Shown here: piece after piece, positions 56,058 to 64,000 of the stretch
Layout of the letters: every line of letters starts with the position of its first letter
Numbering within the stretch: position 1 is the stretch's first letter
NCBI GenBank assembly: GCA_936432065.2
Contig: OW386287.2
Location: 97,153,591-97,217,590 of the forward strand
DNA length: 64,000 bases
From: Rutpela maculata
Taxonomy: Eukaryota > Arthropoda > Insecta > Coleoptera > Cerambycidae
Direction of reading: 5' to 3'
The notes under the pieces: model-generated
Seen by the model: only the letters and a program-made list of their open reading frames with translations
Told to the model about the DNA's origin: nothing
Databases searched by the model: none
Translations under genes and position numbers: made by a program

Positions 56058-58108
56058 TAACACAGCCCCACAAAAAAAAAAACAAAGTTCAAAGCAGCGA
56101 ACCAGACCTATGTATTCCTATGTATTTTCGGTCGCTGAATCCGAATCCGGGGTCAAAAAAATCATACACCCCCAAAATCATTAGCTAGAGCCAAAAAATG
56201 GGGTAAAAAGAATATTAAGCTACGAGAATAGTTGTTACATCTTAATCAATCGAATTATACAAATTAAGGTTAAACAGCAGCGTACATACAATAGATATGA
56301 AACACACCCCTAGGGAGGGGCGAGAACTAAACCCCATATATAAAAAAATCCATCCAAAACAGCAATGACTGCTGAAAAAGCTCAAAATGTGTAAGTTCTG
56401 TTAAAGTGATAAGAAACTGCATCAGGTCCGACGTAATCTTCATAAACTGCCCCTATAGAGTTGAGAACAACCACCCTCAAGTTTAAAGGACACGAGAAAA
56501 ACAAGAAAAAACGTAAAATGCAACAGGATTTCTATTTTCATGGATGCTATGATTGGCTGAAATTGCGTAGTACTCTAAAATAGAATTAGAAACTTACGTG
56601 CCATTAACATTCTACAGTGTCAACCCTCAGAGGGTGTGAAATCTACCCCCTATATAAGGTTTGACTATAAAAAGTTACAGTGACTTCTATAAAAATTAAA
56701 AACACCTGCGTTATGTGAAAGAGAGAAGAAACTAGACTATGTTCGACGCTGTGCTTGAAAACCACCCCCACGGGGTTGAGAGACGCCACCTCTATAAAAA
56801 AAAAACTATGGAAATGAAACGAATAAGCAACGCAACAGTATAGCTTTTTCGTTACATCTTGAATTACGGTAGTTTACATCCTTTCTGGGGGTGTTACTTA
56901 ATAACATTTATAGGTCATGAGTTTTTTTTTTTTTTTTTAACTATTTAACGTCGGCCTATTTCCGCTACCAGGGCCTATCACCGACGCCAGGAGACGAGCT
57001 ACCCCCAACCTGGAAATATTGCCGAACCTCTTCCATTAAGGGGGATCTTTTACTTGCCTAACATTTAATAGACAAGGGACCGCCCGCTTTACATCTCCTC
57101 CGAAGGATGGTATATCCACTACGTAATCCTCGTTTGAAATTACGTAACTTCCGCTTATACACTGATATACAAGCCGCTAGAAGGTGGGACGAGAACGCTG
57201 TATTTCCCAAGATAGGTGGGTCGACCATCCAAGTACTAACGGCGCTCGACGTTGCTTCAACGGAATATCGACTGATATTCACATTGAAGTCGCCTCTACG
57301 CTCGCCCCAGGACATGAGTTTCAAACTCTAAATGTTCAACGCGATTTTTGCCAATCATAGCATCCATAAAAATGTAAATCCGGTTAGTTTCTCTCTGTTT
57401 TTCCAGCATCCTACAGTTATGGGGGTAGTATCTCGCAACCCCGTGGGGGTGGTTTTCAAGCACATCGTCGAACATAGTTTCTTCTCTCTTCTACACAACG
57501 CAGGTGTTTCGAATTTTTATAGAAGTCACTGTAACTTTTTATAGTTAAATCTTACGTAGGGGGTAGTTTTCACATCCTCTGAGGGTTGACAGAGTAGGAT
57601 GTTGATGGTACGTAAGTTTCTGGTTCTATTTTCGAGTACTACGCAATTTCAGCCAATCATAGCATCCATGAAAATAGAAATCCTGCTGGATTTTACGTTT
57701 TATCTTGTTTTTCTCGTGTCCTGAACTCAAGATTACGTCGGGCCTGATGTAGTTTCTTAACACTTTAACAAAACTTAGACATTTCGAGCTTTTTCAGCAG
57801 TCATTGCTGTTTTGGATGGATTTTTTTATATATGGGGGCTAGTTTTCGCCCCTCCCTGGGGGTGTGTTTCCTATCTAGTGTATGTACACTGTTGTTTAAC
57901 CTTATTTTTTATAATTCGATTGATTAAGAAGTAACAATTATTCTGGTAGCTTAATCTTCTTTTTATCCCATTTCAGGTGTTTTTTGGCTCTAGCTAATGA
58001 TTTTGGGGGGTTGTACGATTTTTTTTTGACCCCGGATTCGGATTCAGCGACCAAAAATACATGGGTCTGGTTCGCTGCCTTGAACTTTTATTTTTTTTTT
58101 GTGGGGCT
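56058..58108. mobile_element. 2-kb foldback element of the CAGCCCCACAAAA family
   Basis: Ends are CAGCCCCACAAAAAAAAAAA and its complement. Arms of about 800 bp pair CTGAATCCGAATCCGGGGTC, AATCATTAGCTAGAGCCAAA, GATTGGCTGAAATTGCGTAG and AAAACCACCCCCACGGGGTT with their complements, with moderate divergence. The shared TATGTATTTT...CTGAATCCGAATC block links it to the smaller elements at 30357 and 31113. A SINE sits in the loop. Confidence 0.85.
56925..57312 (-). mobile_element. 5S-rRNA-derived SINE (SINE3 type)
   Basis: On the minus strand, about 53 bases from the 5' end, lies GAAGCAACGTCGAGCGCCGT followed by TAGTACTTGGATGG, near-identical to the 5S rRNA internal promoter (A box, intermediate element). 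A CTTGGGAAATAC-like C-box remnant follows. The 3' end is a poly(A) run of about 17 (T run at 56925-56938 on the plus strand). CATGAGTTT on both sides (56916-56924 and 57313-57321) is a target-site duplication. The roughly 390-bp length with unrelated body fits a SINE3 element moved by a LINE. Confidence 0.8.
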
Positions 58109-58110
58109 TG

Positions 58111-58236
58111 AATTAGAGAATATTATTTAGGTATTATGCACATCACAACTTACACACTTTTTTATATTTATTATGAAAATATCTATTTTCTGTGTAAGTT
58201 GTGATTTGCATAATACCTAAATAATATTCTCTAATT
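58111..58236. repeat. 126-bp hairpin between two foldback elements
   Basis: Arms of 45 bp (AATTAGAGAATATTATTTAG, GTATTATGCA, ACAACTTACAC and complement) with about two mismatches flank a 36-bp loop. It lies exactly between the 56058-58108 element and the TE-X2 left end. Confidence 0.85.
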
Positions 58237-58749
58237 AGTATAATAGAAATAAGCGAAAAAACACCTCGAGGTGGAACTAATTGCAACAAAGATGATTCTT
58301 GTTGTAAATGATAGGTAACACGCTCCTAATCAATTTACTAAAAGTATACATTCGTACTGTTGCGAAAATGCGTTTTTTTTGCCACCATCTTGAAAAAACA
58401 TGAAACAATTTTTAAAAAATCATAAAAAATCATGTGTGGTATCAAATTACAGGAAATTTCATACTGGAAAAGAATATGATATTGGTTATTAAAAGTAAAA
58501 GGAAATAACAAAATGGTGGCCGAAAAACTGAAAGCTTTTGCAGTGTTGAAAAACATCTTTTTATTAATCTAAGCGGCTTAAAAAGTAACTTTAATTTCGC
58601 ACACAATTTAAAAAAAAATGTTAAATTAAGAAAAACATTTAAAATTTTTATTATTTAAAGTTAAAATTTCACATTAAACAAAATCTAAAATTTGAAAAAG
58701 TTATACAATATTTTTTTTATAACAAAATCAACAAAATCATATTTGTTTC

Positions 58750-60580
58750 ATTAAAATCAAATCATCATTCATCTTCATCTAAATCTTCATCTTCATCTAA
58801 ATCAAAACTGTCTTATGTGTTTGTACAGACCTTTCCACAATAGTTTTTACAAACTACCGAACATAGAAGTCCATATCGGCGACATGTACATTTCATGGTG
58901 TCACATGGTTCTTCAACTGTAGTTTGGCAGGCACATTTAATCATATTTAAGAGTTTGTCCGGTGCTGGGTTCAATATCTGTGAATCTGTACGCCTACAGC
59001 AAGAGCGCGAAGAGGAATTGTGCATATCAGAGAACGAGGCCTGCAAACTTGCATTACTGCCTGACCTATCGAAACCTGCTTCAGATCATTGCATTTGCCA
59101 CCGATTAGGATATCCAAAAAAGTTAGTAAAGCAGGGAGTAAATATGTCTTGTTTCTTCAACGGATGCAATATCTGATGCACTAGGATAAATGTCCCTATT
59201 TTTGTACAACAAATTTATTCCAGTTCTGATAAGTTTTGCTGCAGACTCGATTAATCTAAATTTTTCTTCATCAAGGTCATCGAGTCTTTTTGTTTGTGAT
59301 AGTCCAAGATTATGTTTGATATAGTTTTTCCAAATGTTATCATGTTATATTTCCCATTTGTGCCTGATACTATGATGTTGTCTCCAAACCAGTCTTGCAA
59401 TTTTTTCTTCAAATGTCTAGAATTGTACGGCTCACTTCCCTCTGGTAAAAAAACACGTAAATTTCATGCAATATTGTCTAATCAATTCATTTTGAATATA
59501 TTGATTGCGTGTAACTATTACTGAAGTTTGCGAAAATGCGTATAACATATTGCAGGTAAGATACCATTCAACAACTCACTTTTTTGTTGTTTTCATTTTC
59601 TTTTTTTTTCAAATAGCATATTTTATATTTATATATCATCAAATCTGTGTTGTTTAATTAAAATATTTCATTTGAAGTCATTTGCAAAAATTAGCAGATC
59701 AGTTCTTCGCCACCTGTGTATTTCACCTATTCTGCGCAAGCAAGAAAAAATAGCGATATTTCGATGATAAATTTCAGGATGAAAATGAAAAGTTGCTTTA
59801 TTACAAAAAATAGTATGTTTAAGTATAAGTATTAACGATCATTTTGCGACATTAAAAAAAGTTCAGTAGAAGCCGAGATAAGAATTTTTGAAGTTGTCGA
59901 CTTTTGGCCATTTTCGGACCTTAAATCGCCTATAACTCAAAAACAGTACATTTTTCGAAAACATTACAAGAGACAAAAAGTGTTTATTTTTGCCCAGTTA
60001 ACGTAGAAAATGTGTTTTCAAATGGATTTTTTACATTTTTTTTTACTTTGCCATTTCATTGTTAATAACAAATTACCTGCCACTCGGACAAAAAAATATT
60101 ATTTAGGTTTTTTGTTCTCTAAAACGTAACTAATCGATTCCAACTGGTTTCAATCCGGCAACTTTATTTGGGAGGTTCTGCGACTTTTTTATTCATCTTT
60201 TTAGAGGTGCACCGCTCGCCTATAATAATCTGGCTACAAAACAAACGATTCTCTTTGAAGTTGAACGATCCAACACTTCCTCGTAGTGTTCTCGAGCTGG
60301 TCGAAGGAATATCTTCTTGCGATGTTTTCAGTTTTATATTACTTTTAATTTTAGGGATTGATGTATACACGTCGACATTCTGTATGTACTTTAACAGCAC
60401 CAGTAGGCATAGGATTGAAAAGTTCATGAATTTTATCCTCTCTTTGTTTGCTCGCGTTGATAATTCCCGTCAAGCCTTTAGCTGTTAATGTGACAGGGAG
60501 TATCGTCACAAAGCACATTGGAACACAAAAGGCAGGTTTCTTCTTCCATTTCCCTTATGATGATTTCTTCACTCAAAACA
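58750..60580 (-). pseudogene. TE-X protein gene, most complete copy (N-terminus to Cys-rich tail), broken
   Basis: Read from 60580 leftwards: MEEETCLLCSNVLCDDTPCH begins a Cys-rich N-terminus. After a frameshift near 60482, LTGIINASKQREDKIHELF and VHTECRRVYINPKIKS follow, then STSSRTLRGSVGSFNFKENR and LFCSQIIIGERC (to 60164). In the middle (59450-59190) are LPEGSEPYNSRHLKKKLQDW, FGDNIIVSGTNGKYNMITF, and EEKFRLIESAAKLIRTGINL with IYPSASDIASVEE. Near 59080 is LKQVSIGQAIMQVCRPRSL. The sequence then jumps to the tail NPAPDKLLNMIKCACQTTVE, MKCTCRRYGLLCSVVCKNYCG, KVCTNT and an acidic end. I recall these blocks in this order from large uncharacterised repeat-encoded proteins of arthropods. The part between the IGQAIMQ block and the tail is deleted. 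Function unknown; it is the best candidate for the protein that mobilised the long-TIR elements. Confidence 0.65.
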
Positions 60581-60727
60581 AAGATTACCTACCTAAAACA
60601 TATAATAAAGAAAATCAAAATGCATTTACCTAATTACTGATGATTTTCTTTTACATTTTTCTATGTTTTTTTCAATATGGAGGGCAAATAAATGCATTTT
60701 GCGCGACAGTATGGATGTATATTTTTA

Positions 60728-61798
60728 GTCGGGAGCCCTCCCTAGCTGTACGTGCACCCACCGCCCGATCATGGGGACAATGTTTTTCATAAAGATTGAA
60801 GCCTAAGAAACAATTTAAGACATATTCTAAAAAAAAACTGGCTGTACTTTCAAAATGGCGGCCATATGTTAAAAAAAACTGTTGCCAGTGTTGTTTTTGT
60901 CATTTAACACAAAAACTAAAAAAGATGGACAAAAAATTTCTTCACAAAAAACAACGTGCATAAAATTTTTTACAATGTTGTACCTATATCGGTAAATCAC
61001 TTAGAGGAAATAACTGTGACAATTATTGTAAGGCGTATTATATAACTTTATATTATTAACATAAAAATTAAATAAAATAAACTGAAACAAACTAATAATA
61101 ATAATAATATTATAATTTGCAGACATTTATCTCGAAAACGCTAACAGTGGTATCTGGAAAACGGTAACTCCTATCCAAATATTGTTTAGGAACAAAATTG
61201 TAGAAAATTTTTTATGTACGTTGTTTTTTGTGCAGAAAGTTTTTTCTCCATCTTTTTTAGTTTTTGTGTTAAATGACCAAAACAATATTTGCATTTTTTT
61301 TAAAACGGACGCCATTTTGAAAGTATAGCCAGCTTTTTTTTTAGGACATATCTTAAATTGTTCCTTAGGTTTTAATCTTTATGAAAAACATTGACCCCAA
61401 GGATCGGAGGGGTGCACGGACAGTTAGGGTGGGCTTCCGTAGTGTTACGTTTTATATTGAATTTTATATTTTATTTTAAGAGATTAATCGTGTATCTGGA
61501 AAATGGTAACTCCATTGCAAATATTGTATAGGAACAAAATTGTGGAAAATTTTATGCACTTTATTTTTTGTACAAAAAGTTTTTCTCCAACTTTTTTAGT
61601 TCTTGTGTTAAATGACAAAAACCATATTTGCAAATTTTGTTTTTTTTAACGGACGCCATTTTGAAAGTGCAGCCAATTTTTTTTTAGGACATGTCTTAAA
61701 TTGTTCCTTAGGCTTTAATATTTATGAAAAACATTGTCCTAAAGGATCGGGAGGGTGGGGGAGGGGGGTACACGGACACTTAGGGTGGGCTCCCGTAG
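60728..61798. mobile_element. composite GGGAGCCC element, copy 2, nested in TE-X2 arm
   Basis: Starts GTCGGGAGCCCTCCCTAGCT and ends GGGTGGGCTCCCGTAG, flanked by TA on both sides (60726-60727, 61799-61800). It has the same three-unit structure as copy 1 in the opposite orientation: one unit at 60728-61000, then two inverted units at about 61130-61440 and 61445-61798. It includes the same central ATTATTATTATT run seen at about 40211 in copy 1. Confidence 0.85.
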
Positions 61799-62014
61799 TA
61801 TTTTAATATGTTGATTAGGAACGTGTTACCTATCATTTGCAACAAGATTCATTTTTGTTGCAATTAGTTCCACCTCTAACACTACTTCTACTATACTTAA
61901 TCATAATGAAAGCAAATAAATAAAAAATAATTAATTGTAAAAATACAAACTATTGAACTTGTTTCCTTTGCCAAATGTTTGCAACATTCCTATTAAGTCA
62001 ATAGACTACCTCAC

Positions 62015-62629
62015 GAAACCCTACTCTTAATTCATGAAAAATTCGAAAGAATTCATACCAAAAAACATCAAAGTGTTGGTTTACCTAAGCATATCTTGAC
62101 GGGAGATCTTTAATTAAGCTAATTACGAAGCATAAGAAGGTGTGTTTCCTACGCTACAAAATTGTTTGAAGCTGTTCATGCTGTATTAAATAGGCGAAGA
62201 GTTTTATTTTCCTTTTTTAAAAAAAGTTGCAGTGTAATCACTAACTGTGAAAACATTAAATGTTGGTAAAAAACGACATAATTGTGATTTTTTGCATATT
62301 TGTTTAAGTTTAAGCATTAAAAAATAATAATAATAACAATGATGTTCGACGACGTAGGCGAAAAAATGCGTCCCTAGGGGGTGGTCTGCCGGGCACTTTC
62401 GTTAGGCAAACTGAAGTAATTTTGAACAATTAATATTTCTCTATAATTCACATCAATTCTAGATGGATATTTTGTAACTTAGGAGACATATCTTCTTATG
62501 CTTCATAATTAAATTAATTAAAGGCCTTTCGCCAGGATATGTTTAGGCAGATCAACGGTTTAGTGTTTTTTGGTGTATATTCTTTCAAATTTATCATGAA
62601 CTAATCATATGCTCGATGACGTAGGGTTT
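62015..62629. mobile_element. 615-bp foldback MITE inside Ace1 5' intron
   Basis: Both ends carry AAACCCTAC and ATTCATGA(A/T)AAATT(C/T)GAAAG (approximate). The arms then share ACCAAAAAACA, TAAGCATATC, GAAGCATAAGAAG and GCTACAAAAT in diverged form. Arm length is about 170 bp. It ends about 120 bp before the Ace1 splice acceptor. Confidence 0.75.
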
Positions 62630-62725
62630 TATATGGCCGTTTCTGGGACTAAATTTACGCATATGCAGTAAGCTTTCTTCATATTAATTTAGTTTAAATC
62701 TATATTTTTTTTCAAAGAATGTTTT

Positions 62726-62751
62726 ATTATTGTTTTCACTTTTTTTTTCAG
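62726..62751 (+). promoter_or_regulatory. 3' splice acceptor of Ace1 coding exon
   Basis: A pyrimidine tract (TTGTTTTCACTTTTTTTTTC) ends in AG at 62750-62751, 14 bases before the ATG. A strong acceptor here means the first coding exon is preceded by a non-coding 5' exon outside or undetected in the window. Confidence 0.8.
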
Positions 62752-62765
62752 ATATAAAAAAAGCA

Positions 62766-64000
62766 ATGACGGGACCCTGGGCAACCTGTCTGCTAGTAAG
62801 CTTCCTAATTCCATCATGTATTCCAACACCCCATCGAGGTCGTCACCATCCGCCAGAACCACATGCGGAAGCCTATCACATATCAAGAGATCCATTCGAT
62901 CCGCATCGGGATTCAGAAGAATTCAGGCGAGATGCCCCCGATGACAAAAGAGAATTTACCAGAAGAGATTCAATAGATGATGATCCCTTGGTGGTACAAA
63001 CAAAAAAAGGTAAAGTTCGTGGCACTAGTTTCACAGCAGCCACAGGCAAAAAGGTGGATTCATGGCTGGGAATTCCTTATGCCCAAAAACCTTTGGGAAG
63101 CCTCAGGTTTCGTCATCCCCGTCCCATGGAAAAATGGGATGGCATATTGAACGCGACAGTTCAACCGAACTCGTGTGTACAAATTATAGACACTGTTTTT
63201 GGTGACTTTCCTGGAGCCACTATGTGGAATCCTAATACTCCCCTCAGTGAGGATTGCCTTTATATAAATGTAGTAGTACCCAAACCACGACCTACTAAAG
63301 CTGCTGTGATGGTGTGGATTTTCGGAGGTGGTTTCTACTCGGGAACAAACACATTAGATGTGTACGATCACAATATTTTAGTGTCAGAAGAAAATATTAT
63401 CTTAGTGTCGATGCAATACCGTGTCGCGTCTCTAGGTTTTCTCTATTTCGGCACTTCCGATGTTCCAGGTAACGCAGGCATGTTCGATCAAATGATGGCT
63501 CTCCAATGGATTAAAGATAACATCGCAGCTTTCGGCGGAAATCCAAATAATATAACCCTCTTCGGTGAATCAGCTGGAGCGGTATCAGTATCATTACATC
63601 TGCTCTCTCCCTTATCGAGAAATTTATTTTCACAAGCTATAATGGAGTCCGGCAGTGCAACTGCCCCATGGGCGATAATTACTAGAGAAGAAAGTCTACT
63701 TCGTGGTCTTAGATTAGCCGAAGCTGTTGGTTGCCCTCATGAGCGAAGCGATCTGAATGCAGTCATCGACTGCCTTAAGAAAAAAGATCCCGTCGAGCTC
63801 GTAAACAACGAATGGGGAACGCTTGGGATCTGCGAATTTCCATTCGTTCCTGTTATAGACGGCGCTTTTCTCGATGAACATCCGGTACGTGCCATAGCCA
63901 ACAAGAATTTTAAAAAGACGAGCATATTAATGGGTTCCAATACAGAGGAAGGTTATTACTTTATAATATACTATCTAACTGAACTGTTTAGAAAAGAAGA
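62766..64000 (+). CDS. Ace1: acetylcholinesterase 1 (AChE1, ace-1 type), 5' coding exon, continues past window
   Basis: Hydrolyses acetylcholine at cholinergic synapses; in insects with two genes, ace-1 usually encodes the main synaptic enzyme. The frame runs 411 codons without a stop to the window end. Residues 1-20 are a signal-peptide-like stretch (MTGPWATCLLVSFLIPSCIP), followed by a charged, poorly conserved segment to about residue 72. The carboxylesterase fold then starts (PLVVQTKKGKVRG). Visible function residues: choline-site Trp154 (MWNPNTPLSEDCLY), oxyanion-hole Gly188-Gly189 in FGGGFYSG, nucleophile Ser269 in FGESAGA, and catalytic Glu395 in SNTEEGYYF. The His and C-terminus lie beyond the window. 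Cys356 before EFPF is the ace-1-type cysteine at the gorge rim. Positions known to confer insecticide insensitivity in other insects (Gly189, Ala270, Phe399; Torpedo 119, 201, 331) carry the sensitive residues. The start is the first in-frame Met after the splice acceptor. No frameshift or odd codon use. Confidence 0.95.
   Translation, partial: MTGPWATCLLVSFLIPSCIPTPHRGRHHPPEPHAEAYHISRDPFDPHRDSEEFRRDAPDDKREFTRRDSIDDDPLVVQTKKGKVRGTSFTAATGKKVDSWLGIPYAQKPLGSLRFRHPRPMEKWDGILNATVQPNSCVQIIDTVFGDFPGATMWNPNTPLSEDCLYINVVVPKPRPTKAAVMVWIFGGGFYSGTNTLDVYDHNILVSEENIILVSMQYRVASLGFLYFGTSDVPGNAGMFDQMMALQWIKDNIAAFGGNPNNITLFGESAGAVSVSLHLLSPLSRNLFSQAIMESGSATAPWAIITREESLLRGLRLAEAVGCPHERSDLNAVIDCLKKKDPVELVNNEWGTLGICEFPFVPVIDGAFLDEHPVRAIANKNFKKTSILMGSNTEEGYYFIIYYLTELFRKE

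Larger units (their letters stand above)
58237..61897 (-). mobile_element. long-TIR element TE-X2
   Basis: Left arm 58237 to about 58385; right arm about 60677-60727 plus 61801-61897. The arms share AGTATA(A/G)TAGAA, GAGGTGGAACTAATTGCAAC, AAATGATAGGTAACACG and, further in, TATACAT, TACTGT and TTTGCC tracts. The right arm is interrupted by composite copy 2. The interior carries the most complete TE-X gene in the window, on the minus strand. Confidence 0.75.
61898..62751 (+). other. probable 3' part of the 5' intron of Ace1
   Basis: Non-coding sequence leading into the acceptor at 62751. It carries a foldback MITE (62015-62629). No upstream Ace1 exon was recognised anywhere in the window, so the intron may be many kilobases long and contain all or most of the mobile elements described. 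Confidence 0.55.

Overview
This window looks like nuclear DNA of an insect with a large, repeat-loaded, A+T-rich genome. A beetle is plausible, but the order is inferred from overall character and is not proven. The only convincing host gene is at the right edge: a splice acceptor followed by an open coding exon (62766 to the window end) for acetylcholinesterase 1 (Ace1). It carries the GESAG serine nucleophile, the oxyanion-hole glycines, the catalytic Glu and the choline-site Trp. The rest of the window reads as the 5' intron or upstream flank of that gene, filled with layered transposable elements (TEs). No rRNA gene, intact tRNA gene, CRISPR array or prokaryotic feature was seen.

Layout. 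1-9.4 kb: a 4.6-kb element with terminal inverted repeats (TIRs), containing a second element with perfect 26-bp TIRs and 8-bp target duplications plus a small MITE, then palindromic MITEs, a broken Tc1/mariner transposase and a truncated copy of a four-member repeat family (R1). 9.39-12.12 kb: a nearly complete pogo/Tigger transposon with a pipsqueak-type HTH, a DDD catalytic domain and a repeated GGGGYGAGATTGAT-like motif near both ends. 12.8-14.8 kb: relics of an RTE-type LINE and of a Transib/RAG1-like transposase. 15.1-16.7 kb: an 11-unit, 143-bp tandem satellite. 18.4-23 kb: a fragment of an unclassified Cys-rich-tail protein family (here called TE-X), a foldback element carrying a G+C-rich insert, an R1 copy and an element containing a tRNA-like sequence. 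25.5-26.6 kb: a PIF/Harbinger-like transposase relic with a SWIM-type tail. 30-36 kb: foldback MITEs and minisatellites.

37.8-62 kb is dominated by three large structures with long inverted terminal arms (37.8-41.2, about 45.9-52.6 and 58.2-61.9 kb). Each surrounds a decayed TE-X open reading frame whose C-terminus is a CXC-like cysteine cluster, usually with an acidic tail. Two of them carry the same roughly 1.08-kb composite element in one arm. Nested inside are a hAT-like element with an exact 8-bp target duplication, several foldback MITEs, a Jockey/CR1-group LINE interrupted by an R1 copy, and a 5S-rRNA-derived SINE in the loop of a 2-kb foldback. Pairs of related copies supply empty sites, so several insertion events can be read directly from this one window.

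No genes here form an operon or pathway. The relationships are those of TE families: protein-coding relics (TE-X, pogo, Harbinger, Transib, mariner, LINEs) and the non-autonomous TIR or foldback elements such proteins could have moved.
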